Shown one piece after another: positions 24,290 through 35,609 of a stretch of DNA of 64,000 nucleotides. A program made the translations under genes and the position numbers. Within the stretch, counting starts at the first letter, position 1. Each line of letters opens with the position of its first letter. Under the pieces are notes generated by a model that was not told where the DNA came from, did no database searches, and saw nothing but the letters and a program-made list of their open reading frames with translations. This DNA comes from Aulostomus chinensis (taxonomy: Eukaryota > Chordata > Actinopteri > Syngnathiformes > Aulostomidae): the NCBI GenBank assembly GCA_037954235.1, contig JBBMOA010000018.1, forward strand, positions 1,424,001 to 1,488,000. Reading direction: 5' to 3'.

Positions 24290-24580
24290 GAGAAAGTGAG
24301 CTTAACCGTTTAATAATTCATCTCTAAAGCTAATAGATTTAATTCCCCTCCAGCCACGACTCTGCAGACTTGGAGGGTCTGGCATTAAATGGCTCCATCT
24401 TGCCCTCAATTACCGCAGGGAATAAAGATCACCGAAGAGAAGCGTAGTGACGCAGGCGCCCGGGTCATAACCGTGTATAATCTATCGCTCTGGCGGCCCA
24501 CGTTGTCATTAAGACACACTCTTCTGCATTCATTGTATTAATGGCCACATGAAGAGCGTGACCACGTACCTGCAAGGGTT
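24290..24580. promoter_or_regulatory. Possible conserved non-coding element
   Basis: Non-repetitive AT-rich sequence with homeodomain-like cores (TTTAATAATTCA, AGCTAATAG, TCAATTACCG). The appearance resembles deeply conserved vertebrate enhancers, but this is a visual judgement. Confidence 0.2.
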
Positions 24581-25939
24581 TTAAACTTCACCCCCATGAT
24601 CAGCATGAATGTCGGGGGTCGACGGAGGTCAGGTCCGATAGGTCTGAAACCCCTGATTGTTTTTGCAGGTCATATTTAATTGTGTTTGAATAACCACTGA
24701 TTAGCATTTATTTAAATGTTTTATCTGCTAAGAAACTAATTATCCATCCGCTTTCTCTGATATCCATGCACATTCAAGCTCCAGCGAACTCGGATTAGCA
24801 GCATGCCACCTGACGCAGGTAACTGACCACGCCCACTTTTGTTGGGGAGTTAAAAGCATCACCTGGGGAAGGTGGTTTCATGTGTGTGGGCGGGTGTTGT
24901 TGAGGATGCAGCCTGCTACGTTCCACAGGTCCACACATGAAAGTAGCTCGCATTGGACCTGAACACAGTAGAGGATATTAGGGGGGGGGGCTTCTGAGCT
25001 CCCGACCCCCCCGCTGGTGGGAGGCAGCAGCCTGCTGAGCTCTCACACACAGGAACACACACCTTCTTCTTCTACTCCTCATTGTTTCTCACATGATTCC
25101 AGTCTTCATTTGTCTGCTTTTCAAAGGTGTTTTAGTGAATAAACAAAACAACAGAAGAATGCGTAAAACCTCTGAGAACCCCTGAGACCTGGAGTTCTGA
25201 GTACTGAAATAGAAGAAGAAAACATAGGACAACAGGAAGTTATCAAGTCCCGAGATTGTTTTCACCCTGGTGACCTTTAATGACCTCCATGACCTCTGTA
25301 GGAATCGGACTAGTCAGGGGAACTAGAACTCGTTCCTGCGTGGTTCTGTTGGCACGTCGTTTCCTCGTTAGATGTCAGACGAGCCAGGAGAACAAAAACC
25401 CTCCAAAACCAGGAGTTTCTATTTTTACGGGCTGTTCTGCTGCGAGGGCTCACATGAATGGAGGTCAGGTCTGCTGCTCACTATCAGCTGCTCCGCTCCT
25501 GTCGTCTGTATCTGAACAAACTTTGCCGCTGCGACCCACAGAACATTGAACGGTTTCATGTTCTGGACCCTCAGCTTGGCCGTGGGTGAACCCGTGAACT
25601 CCCGTATGAAGGGGTGGCGCTCAGGAGGGGCGATTACATCTGGAGACTTGTGGCAGTCGCCCTGTTGTGATAGATGCTGATTAACTGATCAACCCTCAAG
25701 ATGAACACCCTGAAAACATCCTTTCAATGTTTGTGAGAGTTCCATGAGTTTGCATGTTAGCGCTGTTGTCTCCTCACGTCTCCTCCAGTTGTAGGAGAAT
25801 GGAAGATAACTAATTACTGTTTCCGCAGTTTGTCAGCGCCGTGCCGACATTGTTGCGACCGAGACAAAACACCCTTAAAAGTAGTTTCTCATTAAGTAAA
25901 GGTCTTGATCCTCCTCCTCCTCACAAAGTGTCTCAACTG

Positions 25940-26240
25940 TTGCTGCAATCACCAGCTAATTGTGGCACAACCTCGACACTATTAGCCCGCCGCGGCCGAG
26001 CTCGCCATTCACTGATTACCGCGCCCCCGCTAACTTATTAATGTAAATCCCTGCAAGAAAATATGGCTGAGGAACAATGTTTATTTTGCAGGCTATTCAC
26101 ACATTCTCAGCCTCTGTTGGCTCCAGCGCGTTAGAGATATTTAATGAGTCTTAACCAACCACCAAAGAGGACGATTTATTATTCCATCCTGCTGCCTGCT
26201 TAAATGAATAAATAAATAAGCAAATAAATTAAAAGGAGAA
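25940..26240. promoter_or_regulatory. Possible conserved non-coding element
   Basis: It includes CAGCTAATTGTGG, CACTGATTACCG and AACTTATTAATG, a mix of E-box-like and homeodomain-like cores in unique sequence. Its 66-residue frame is not gene-like. Confidence 0.2.
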
Positions 26241-26394
26241 AAAAAAGTTTTTGCAGCAGGAGGATGTGCCTGCTGAGGTGAGCACGCTGCATTTTAATTT
26301 ACTCTTTGGGAAAAGAGGTGATCCATCTCTGTTTGTATCTCAACAAATATAATTTAGACCCTGTACTTATCTTGTCGGGAGCAGGTGATATACA

Positions 26395-26700
26395 ATGCTC
26401 TCTCCTTTGTGGACTCCTCTGTTCTAAATAAATCAGTGAGCTTCTCCCATCCCTCATTATGTGCCCCAGACAGTCTTGTTTGTCTGCTACTATACTGCAT
26501 CCTTAGCAGAAAGAATTATAATTGATAACAGGCCAAGTTTATTGATTCATACAGAAAAATGTCTTGTTATCATATTTGAGCAGACGGCCTATGAAATTTT
26601 TCTACATGACAGTTTGTCATTTCCTCGCTGAGTCTCAGGGCCTCATTTTTTTATATCCAATTAAAATGCAGTCAGCGCACGCGGTGGAGGCTGTGAATGC
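26395..26700. promoter_or_regulatory. Possible conserved non-coding element
   Basis: It contains AATTATAATTGATAAC, GTTTATTGATTCAT and CCAATTAAAATG within unique AT-rich DNA, the densest cluster of homeodomain-type cores in this part of the window. Confidence 0.25.
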
Positions 26701-27808
26701 AAATCCACTAATAACCAGAGTTTCTGTCTTTGGCCTCCGACTCTTCTTCCTCCGGCGCTTCGAAGGATCACGCCAACCTTTGTGGGAAATCCTCTCATTG
26801 TCCGTCATGTTTAGAGCCAGACCTGCAGGTGCGACCCTGCCCTGCTCTCTGGTGCATTCCAGAGCACCAGAACCTCGCCGGCTGGCTGCTGGTTAGCTTA
26901 GCTGCAGCCAATGACTGACAGAATACTGCAGGTCCAGGTCCAAAAACCAGCAAACTAGAAGCTGCTGTGGTTCTGGCGGCGAAGGAGGAGCAGCTCTGGT
27001 GGTCCGTCACTGTGGATTAGTGAGTAACGCCAAAGTAAACGAATAAATATAACATGGAATTGATTTTATGCTTGAAATTCACTTTTTTTTTTACAAAAAT
27101 GTGTTTTTCTCCGCTTTTAGACTAAAAATGAAACCAACCATCGTTCAGGGGTGGACTAAAAAGGAAGGACGGATGAACTTCCAACAAAACGTTGTTTTTA
27201 ATGAAAAGAGAGAGATACTCCTTCCTCTGATGTGTTCATTTTTTTCATAATCATCGCAAAAAATATTCTGGGGTCTTAAAAGTTTAGTGAAAATATTCCA
27301 AAAAGCTGCAAACCGTAAAGCTGGTTAGTTGGTGTCTGGAAGCGTCACGGCTGGTTAACCTGCATCTCCAGCTCCCGACGAGAGGATGTGACACTAACAA
27401 AGCACAGTTGCTAGCTAAACTCGCTCAGCGTGGTAGAAGAGGTAAGTTCTCGGTGTGTGCAGTGCGTGGATGTTGTGAGCCTTGAATCGATCACGATGGT
27501 GAACTCGTCGTCTCCTGGTGTGAAGGGAGGTTCTTCTCTCCTTATCTGCCTGCAGCCATCAGCCACATCAGGAGCTACACTTTCCCTTTAATTAGCTCCC
27601 GATAAGAAATGAAGTCGACCTTCCTGATACGCAGTCAGGCACAGCGATCGCTGCACCTCTGAATATCAAACCACTCGGGTCGTTTGTTGTTTCTACAGAT
27701 ATTTTCATGACAACAAATACAGGAAGTGAATGCCACCATTATCAGCTGAGAGAGTTGAATGAACTCAAACAAAGCAGATTAGAGACGCCAGCCCCTGTCA
27801 GGGGCGTG

Positions 27809-27828
27809 CCCCCCCCCCCCCCCCCCCC
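27809..27828. repeat. C20 homopolymer
   Basis: Twenty consecutive C, the longest homopolymer in the window. Length may be uncertain because such runs are hard to sequence. Confidence 0.95.
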
Positions 27829-28890
27829 GCTGGGATGTACAAATCAACTGCAGTCAGAAGCATCAGATTTGTCAGAAAGTTTCCAAAAACATCTGCAGGG
27901 TCACCTGGATGGGGGTGTTCCTGTGTAGGGGGTCGTCGCCCCTCTGTCGTCACACGGAGCTAAATGTGGTGATGGGTTCATTTTCGACCCCCCCGTTCCT
28001 GGATGAGTCTGATTAATGTGGCTCCTTGTCACAGTCAGCAGAGCTCCACGCTGTCGCTCCTCCAGCGCCGAAGCTGCTGCTTCTTTTTCCCTCCATGATG
28101 ATGACACCAGAGATGAGAGCCCTCAGTGACGGCGCCAAGGTTGTGTGATTGTTCAGAAGAATGTTGATGCACCTACAAGAGCTGAAGGACCTGACGCTAA
28201 CGCCTGCCGTTCAGGTCCAAATGCAGCAATCGGGATTGCGATCCGCCCACGTCGGTTTCCTGTTCGAGTCAATAGCAGTTAAATCTTTAATATGTCTCCG
28301 TCTGTCCTGGCGACACGTGCGTCCCTGCTGCAGTGGTCAGATGTAGCTGATGTTCTGATCGGATCTGTGTGATGCTGCTGGAGCGATCCATCATCCGTAT
28401 CTACGAATTCCTGCATGGCCACGTTCTTACTGACGTTACACATCCTTCCTGCAGTTGTTCTGCAGTAGAATCACGCCAGCAGGAAGGTCATCCATCATCC
28501 GCATACCTGTGACCACTGACCACACATCTGGGTCTGGCTATTAACTGGTACGTTAGTAACCAGCATCCTTCCACTCATGGAAGCGTGAGTGTAGAACGGA
28601 GGAGTGGTGCAGTATCGCAGTAGTTGTGTGTAATTGCACTCCAGAGTGCTGCTCACACATTCACTGTCATGTGATCAGAATAAAGAACTGAGCCCCAAGA
28701 TGGCCGTTAGCATCAGAATGCTAACAAACAGAAGGTAAACAACCCACCTGCTGCTGGGGGAGGGGGGGGGGGCAGGGGGCACTAACAACTTCATTATCAT
28801 TCACTCTTATTTAGTTGCCTCTGCAGAACGAGCGCAGCCAGATGTTCCACGGACACAGAGCAGCTTATCAATAGTGTTTCCTCTCATTAA

Positions 28891-28907
28891 CACACACACA
28901 CACACAC
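28891..28907. repeat. Short (CA)n microsatellite
   Basis: Eight to nine CA units. Confidence 0.9.
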
Positions 28908-29036
28908 TCGCTGCCTGCCAGCCCATCACTAACCTCTCACTGATCACATGTTCGTGGGATGATTACCGATCAGCTTTGATGAATCAGCTGAATCTCATTC
29001 ACGGCCTGAGCCGAAGTTGGGGGCTAAAACACGTTA

Positions 29037-29065
29037 AACCAGTTATAACCGGTTGTAACCAGTTA
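29037..29065. promoter_or_regulatory. Triplicated AACC-GTT motif with Grainyhead-like palindrome
   Basis: Three head-to-tail motifs AACCAGTTA, AACCGGTTG and AACCAGTTA are spaced about 10 bp apart. The central AACCGGTT is the Grainyhead-like consensus palindrome. Function is inference; it may be a small tandem duplication. Confidence 0.25.
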
Positions 29066-30600
29066 GAATCATGACGGCGTCCAGTCACGTGAGACCACCT
29101 GAAATGACTCCTCTTGTTGCTCTTGGTATCGTTGTTCTTGTCTGAGCGTCAGGAGTCCTGACCAGTAAACCCATCAGGACACTGAACCTCTGAGTCTCTG
29201 ATCCAGACCGCACTCGTCGTTGACATGCTGTGACACGTCGACCAGCCAGGAAGGGTCAGGGACAGGAAGCAGCCTCAGGTGAACGGAGTCCTGGGTAATA
29301 GAGTTTTTTTTAATAGTAGTTTTGTTTTCACAGGCAGTTTCCTCAGATTTTACCACATTCATATGTGTAGACACACAAGTACAACACATGTAGGTGTGAG
29401 TACAGGTCAGGCTGGCTGAGGCCCAGATTGGCTCTGCTGTTGTATCTTCTTCTTCTCTTGATGCGACACTGTTGTTTTATGGCCTTCACAAAGTTTTAAT
29501 GGTCTTGTTGGTCACATCATCGCGTCCCCAGACCCTGATATAAGCCCTCGGTGGTGGGAGACCAGTAAAGTGTTGCAGCTGAGCTGCTTCATTGGCTCTA
29601 AAAACGCAAAGAAACGGTTCCAAAATAGCCACCAGTTCCCCAGTGCCCCGATGGAGGAACAGGCTGTGATTCTGGTGATTGGTAAATCGTCCACAGGGGA
29701 TAACAAAAAGGCAGTTGGTTGTGAAAGAGCGGGAGTCACCGAGCTCTGAGCACCAGTGAGCCCTCGGAGCGGGCCAGTTAACCCCCAGTGCTCCTGTGGG
29801 GCTGCTCAGTGGTCATACTGGCTGGGATGTTTCTGGAGAACAGCTGGCGTGTCCTCGTACGATTCATTCCACGTTACATTTATGATATTCATGTCAGTTT
29901 GTTCCCGACAACAAGAAAACTACCATTAAAACAGTGTTGTAAACGAGCAGTTTTAGAGTCTGTCAGAGAGAGTCTGCCCTCCCTCAGTTCGACCCTGGAC
30001 CTCCTACAGGCCGAGTCTGTATTGTAGTTCTAGCACGGTTCTTGTATAATTTAGCTTCATCATTCAAGAGGGACTGGAGGATACAAGAGCGGAGCGGCGG
30101 GGAACATGAACGGGAACTAGACCAACACGCTCCTCGGTGAGTCCCAATGACCTTGACCTTTGATGTTTTCAGGTCATCCTCGAGTCCCAGCGGGAGGATG
30201 TACTGTACTGATGACAGTTGCAGTGTAGTAACTTCCATTGAAAAAAACCAAAAGTTCCAGTACTTGTAAATAAAAAAAACAAGCTCTGTTCTTAGTTTTG
30301 ATAGAATTTAACTCTGAAAGCTGGGGTGTTGAACGCCGCTGATCCTAGTTCAGCCAGTGATTGGACTTAAGCCCTTTATTTTGCTGAGGACCCCTGGAAG
30401 ACCCTCAGGATCCTCGGAGGTCCCCAGACTCTACCTGGAAAACTCCTGTACCGCAGGTGTAGCGGCAGCATCAGGCTTGTGTCCCTGCCTGTGTCTGGAG
30501 CGCCGTCACAGCTCAGCAACATTTCCACTGAGAGCAGTGATGTCAGCCAAGGAGACCAGGTGGACTAAACCTACCTGTAAAAGACTGACAGCAATCCTAT

Positions 30601-30638
30601 CTCCTCCAGCTCTCCGTCTCCTCCAGCTCTCCGTCTCC
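30601..30638. repeat. Two-copy 17-bp tandem
   Basis: Two exact copies of CTCCTCCAGCTCTCCGT are followed by the start of a third. Confidence 0.9.
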
Positions 30639-31370
30639 CTCCGATCATGTCGACAGCCTCATCCGTCTTCCTGGCTGCTGCAGGAGGAACGTGGTGATGG
30701 CGGACCGATGACAGGTGCAATAGAGCTGCCGGCTTTATCTATCGCCATGTCGTCTGGGCTTCACCCCCTGAGAGCTGTGAAGGGCAACTTCTTCAAACTG
30801 ATGGACGGGACCCCCCCACCGCCCCCCACCACTAGTCAGTTTCTCCATCTTTGTCATCGTTGATGGTCTGGAGCTGCTCAGCTGAGGGACAGAGAGTTTA
30901 CGCAGGAAAACACACCAAGAAGCCACAGAGTAATTAACCAGAAAAAAGGAGGAGTTCCTCAGCTGGTGTTCGCACCAGCACCTGGACCACCTGGACCCCC
31001 GCGACCTCCAGAATCACCTGGCAGGAGTACACACACTGATGTATTTCACACCAGCAGACGTCCAACTGAAGAGTTCCTGCCAAAGACCTAAAATATTAAA
31101 TCTTGACTAAGAGACGTGGAGAAAAACTAAGCTAGCAGGTCAGTTCACTCCTGATTGTTGAACCCTGCGGTGCCTAAGAGGTAATAATACTACGAACCAT
31201 ACTACACTATCCAGGATGGCAAGGGAGTGAATGGAAGCATTCGTGTACAACACATAAAGATTTCTTTTCCAAAACTACAAAGTCTGAAAATGACTCAAAC
31301 TAAAATAACTCAGTTTAGAGTCGCTTCCGAAGCGTTGCTAAGTGTCCCTCATGTTCCAGAGGAAGTTCCA

Positions 31371-31406
31371 GTACTCTCGGTACTCTCGGTACTCTTGGTA
31401 CTCTCG
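31371..31406. repeat. 10-bp tandem repeat, about 3.6 copies
   Basis: Units of GTACTCTCGG are repeated, with one C-to-T change. Confidence 0.9.
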
Positions 31407-32015
31407 TGCTCAGTATCATTCCCAATTATCAATTAGAGGTAAACGGGAGAGGCGGTCGTCCCTCGTCCCATCAAAGCTGCTCACAGTAGCAGGTTGCAGC
31501 TGAAAAGATCTGCAGCTCAATTATGAATGAGTCGTGTGGGCGTAATGAGCAGGACTAAGACAGCGCTCAGAATCAGCCTCAGCCAATCAATCCGTCCGTG
31601 GCAGTTTAAAGAAGAAAAGGGGAAACAAAAGGGAGTCACACTTGAATTAAGAAGCAACACTTTCATCCTCTTGCTGCAGGCCATTGCCCCGCCTCCCGAC
31701 GCCACTCCATAAAATCAGCTTCTATCAAGGGTGTTCAAAGTTAGCGTGAAACGTTGTCCAGAAAAGAAGTGATAATCATAGTATTTATGTGGTAAAACGT
31801 TGGTAGTGGCATTTAGAAGATGAAAAAAAGAATACAGTGCAGGAAACAGACTTGAGGGAACGCTAATACTGCTTAGTGAACAGTGAGTTAAGAGTTAACT
31901 CGTGTGTCCAGTATCTCTTCTTACTGATGTTCAAGGAAGAACTGGGTCGTCCTCACTTCGGCCTCACAGAGAACTCAAAGAGTCACGATGCTGATTCACT
32001 ACACTACACTACTAA

Positions 32016-32043
32016 AGTAGCAGTAGCAGTAGTAGTAGTAGTA
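32016..32043. repeat. (AGT/AGC)n trinucleotide run
   Basis: AGTAGC units pass into pure AGT. A short ACACT tandem lies just upstream at about 31999-32012. Confidence 0.9.
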
Positions 32044-32784
32044 TTACACCTGTAGCCTAAAATTACTCTTATTTCACCAAAATCTGATTTCCTGCGATAA
32101 CCAGGAGGAAAATACTGGCAAACTGAAAAACACATTTTAAATCAGTTTGTTACATTTGAGTAACAAAAGAGAAACGTTTTGCTTCGAGTTCACCGCTGAT
32201 TGTTTCTGAATGTCGTCCAGTCACTGTGAAGCCGCAGAGCCCAAGCAGCCCGTAAACGCCACCGCCGCCGCCACTGTGTTGTCTGCATGCGTGTTGAGGA
32301 CGAGAGAGGAAGCAGAACCGGTTCGGTTTCCCTCGCAGATGCTGGACTGTTGGTGTTGGTGTCTGACAGCAGCTGGTGGAGCTCCGGCGGGAGATTCAGA
32401 CCCGGTTAATCAAGCCGAGGAGTCGAAGGCTGTCAGTGGTTGATGAGCGATGATTGCAGCAGCAATGATTTGGGAGTTTGTAACAGAATCTGAAGGAACG
32501 TCATCAGAATCCTTCGCCGAGACGTTTTTCCAGTCGCTCTCGCGGTCGCCATCATCACAAACTTACTATGAGTCGCATTCTGCTCTGGAAACACAAAAGT
32601 CTTCAGCTCTAAACAGGACGTTTAAAAAAAAACATGCGAAGGTCTCCTCAAAGGCTTCTGGACCCTCAGGTTGACCCTCGGGACCTCCTGCAGGTGAACA
32701 GCTGGAGGCTACAAAGGGACGGATGTGTCTTCAGAGACAACCAGCAGGTCTGCAGGATTTACTTGCAGCCGCTTCACAAAAGCA

Positions 32785-33406
32785 TGTTTCCTCCTCAAGT
32801 CCAGATGTTCGTGTTTCCTCCTCAAGTCCAGATGTTCGTGTTTCCTCCTCAAGTCCAGATGTTCATGTTTCCTCCTCAAGTCCAGATGTTCGTGTTTCCT
32901 CCTCAAGTCCAGATGTTCGTGTTTCCTCCTCAAGTCCACATGTTCATGTTTCCTCCTCAAGTCCAGATGTTCGTGTTTCCTCCTCAAGTCCAGATGTTCG
33001 TGTTTCCTCCTCAAGTCCACATGTTCATGTTTCCTCCTCAAGTCCAGATGTTCGTGTTTCCTCCTCAAGTCCAGATGTTCGTGTTTCCTCCTCAAGTCCA
33101 GATGTTCGTGTTTCCTCCTCAAGTCCAGATGTTCGTGTTTCCTCCTCAAGTCCAGATGTTCGTGTTTCCTCCTCAAGTCCAGATGTTCGTGTTTCCTCCT
33201 CAAGTCCAGATGTTCGTGTTTCCTCCTCAAGTCCAGATGTTCGTGTTTCCTCCTCAAGTCCAGATGTTCGTGTTTCCTCCTCAAGTCCAGATGTTCGTGT
33301 TTCCTCCTCAAGTCCAGATGTTCATGTTTCCTCCTCAAGTCCAGATGTTCGTGTTTCCTCCTCAAGTCCAGATGTTCATGTTTCCTCCTCAAGTCCAGAT
33401 GTTCAT
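32785..33406. repeat. 27-bp minisatellite, about 23 copies
   Basis: Twenty-three tandem units of 27 bp contain GTTTCCTCCTCAAGTCCA. Units differ at two sites: GATGTTCGTG or GATGTTCATG, and CAGATG or CACATG. A three-unit block (GTG, CAC variant, ATG) occurs twice in a row early in the array. The period is a multiple of three and the unit has no stop in three forward frames and one reverse frame, so frames of 227-279 residues arise. None has features of a real protein. Confidence 0.95.
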
Positions 33407-35212
33407 CTCCAGCCAGAGATCAGGCCCTCTCTGTACATCCAGAGAAATTAAACACTTCAGTGGGAAAGATTAGGTGACAGGTTTGAAGATATCGCTCGTC
33501 ATCTCTGAGACGCCTCCCGTCAAAACTCTGAACGATGACAAATCTAGGAGGGTCGTCGGGAGGCGGCGCCGTGTCCCGGGGACCGTTTATCAGCTCCACC
33601 ACAAATCCAAACAGGCAAAATGCTTGAGAAGCCGTTAGTCAGGGCTGGAAGCTGAAGCCTGACGGAGGAGAGGTCACCTCCTGAAAAACTATCCTGCCAA
33701 GTTTTCTCATTTTACAACATGTGGGTTTCCCTGCCGAGAGCCTCCTCTTGGCTGCTTCCTTCGTCCTTTATGAAATTAACAGAGGGCGTAAACAATTCCA
33801 TCAGTAATTCCATTTTCCTCCGCATATTGCTCATCAAATATTAACTGACAGGCCGGAGCTTCCTTGCATTTTGATGATTGCTTTTTATATAATTATTTAC
33901 GGTTGACAGGTTAAGACGCAGCACAGAATGTCAATAGGACTGTTTCAGAGGAGGCAGATTGAAAAGCAGGACATACACGCGCGTTCCTCCTGGATTCCAG
34001 CTGCTGCTTAATTCACCTGAATCTGTTGTTTCTGGGCCAGAGACAGATTTGACCTCTGAGGTCACGGTTACGGCATCATGGCTGGTGATTGGCCCCTCTA
34101 CAGAGAACGTGAACAGGACTTTGCCTTCTGGCTCCAAGGTGGGCGGGTCACGGTTCACCTCGGTGCACAATTAGGGAGGAGAAAAAGCCAGTCAGACCAT
34201 TGTGTTGTCATTTGTGAGATATTTTTGGCTTCAGTTCGACAACAAATCAATTCCTCCAGTGTTTCCTTGTAAATCTTCCTGAAGGAGCTCAGTGTTCAGG
34301 TCCGACCTTGTCGGGTCGGCTTATTTCAGTTCCTTCATCGCTATTAAACTTGATAAAAGCATGTTTGATTGTTCCTGTGTTAAACTAACAGCGATAGGGA
34401 CGGAGAGTAAATACGCTGGCAGGGTTGCAAGACGATGGCGTCCCCTCCCAGATCCTCATCTTCTCTCTATTCAAAGTGACCAAAGATTGTTGCCCTCATT
34501 CCACAGCTGTTGACCCCCCCAGACAGGCGGAGGGGTAGAACACAGCTCTCTGTCTGTGAGATATTGCGTGTTTGTTTTTCTATTTTTACAACGTTTAGTG
34601 CCCCCCCCCCCCCAAGGACATTCAGGGGCTGGCGTGTTGACAGGAGCATCTGCTTCACTCAACCCTGTGTGCTGAGAAAAGCAGCACATGTACAGGCAGA
34701 ATAACGGCCGGCGACAGGCAATCAGCGCTCGATCTCTGGGTGTCACTGCGAAAAAACCAGATCAGAAACAGGGGTGAGGCTGGAGGATGATGTGTTTACA
34801 TCTGCACAGCTGGGAGGCACACAGCTGCACGCACACACACACACACTCACACACACCCTCCTGCTGCTGCTCTTTGTTTTCTTACGATGATTTAAACATG
34901 AAGTACACCTGCGGTGATCCTCCGTCCAAGATCAAACCTGTGATTCCTCCGACGTCCAGCTGAGCATCTCTGGCCTCTGAACGTGGACTGGAGCTGGCAG
35001 AGTGGAGCTCAGTGGGAGCAGGAGAGGGGAGACGACACCTTCACGGCGCCTGTAGTTGTGCTGCAGGTGTATATTCATCTGACCTGGTGACACGAAGACA
35101 CGAGCAGAGTTGCACTCACATAAGAAGCAGAACGTAAACTTTTCACCTGAATTCATGCTTTGACATCAGTCACCCTGGAGTGAAAAACCTGTGTGTCCCA
35201 GGAACACCTGGA
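33407..35212. other. Non-coding flank; no gene seen
   Basis: It contains an AT-rich unique stretch around 33770-33910 with TATATAATTATTTACGG, a C13 run at 34601-34613 and a CA-rich microsatellite at 34827-34856. ORFs are short. Confidence 0.55.
34601..34613. repeat. C13 homopolymer
   Basis: Thirteen consecutive C. Confidence 0.95.
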
Positions 35213-35470
35213 TGTAGGTAGGTGGTTAGCAGACGCTAGCGGGATGTAGGTAGGATGTCAGCAGGTTGTTAGCAGGTGAGAGCAGGATGTTAGCAGGATG
35301 TTAGCAGGTGTTAGCAGGATATTACCAGGTGTTAGCAGGTGATAGAAGGACGTTAGCAGGTGAGAGCAGGATGTTAGCAGGATATTAACAGGTGTTAGCA
35401 GGATATTAACAGGTGTTAGCAGGTGATAGAAGGACGTTAACAGGTGATAGCAGGTGAGAGCAGGATGTTC
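35213..35470. repeat. Degenerate 10-11-bp minisatellite (GTTAGCAGG type)
   Basis: Irregular repeats of AGGATGTTAGC and AGGTGTTAGC, with variants such as AGGTGATAG and AGGATATTAAC. Larger blocks also recur: the run AGGTGATAGAAGGACGTTA appears twice. The irregular period suggests an old array or one shuffled by unequal exchange. Confidence 0.85.
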
Positions 35471-35591
35471 GTCCACTAGTGAGCTCCGTGTCTCCAGACC
35501 CCTGCTGTATACTCCGGCTGTGGTGATGGTGATGTAACGTTCCAAACAGGAGCCCCTCCATTCCTTACAAGTGTATCATTAAGGTGTGCCG

Positions 35592-35609
35592 CCCCCCCCC
35601 CCCCCCCCC
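35592..35609. repeat. C18 homopolymer
   Basis: Eighteen consecutive C. Confidence 0.95.

Larger units (their letters stand above)
23569..27808. other. Non-coding flank with AT-rich candidate enhancer stretches; no gene seen
   Basis: No ORF of note. A G10 run is at 24981-24990 and AATAAATAAAT-type low complexity is near 26203-26230. Between 24.3 and 26.7 kb three AT-rich non-repetitive stretches are listed separately as possible conserved non-coding elements. Confidence 0.6.
27829..32784. other. Non-coding flank; no gene seen
   Basis: It contains a G11 run (28762-28772), a short CA microsatellite (28891-28907), a triple AACC-type motif near 29.05 kb, a two-copy 17-bp tandem (30601-30638), a four-copy 10-bp tandem (31371-31406) and an AGT trinucleotide run (32016-32043). 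A 168-residue frame at 30357-30863 is Ser/Leu/Pro-rich and unlike any family I know. Confidence 0.6.

Noticed and set aside
32634..33477. Repetitive ORFs of 227-279 codons on both strands
   Set aside because: The 27-bp array is stop-free in several frames at once; there is no frame preference and no flanking gene structure.
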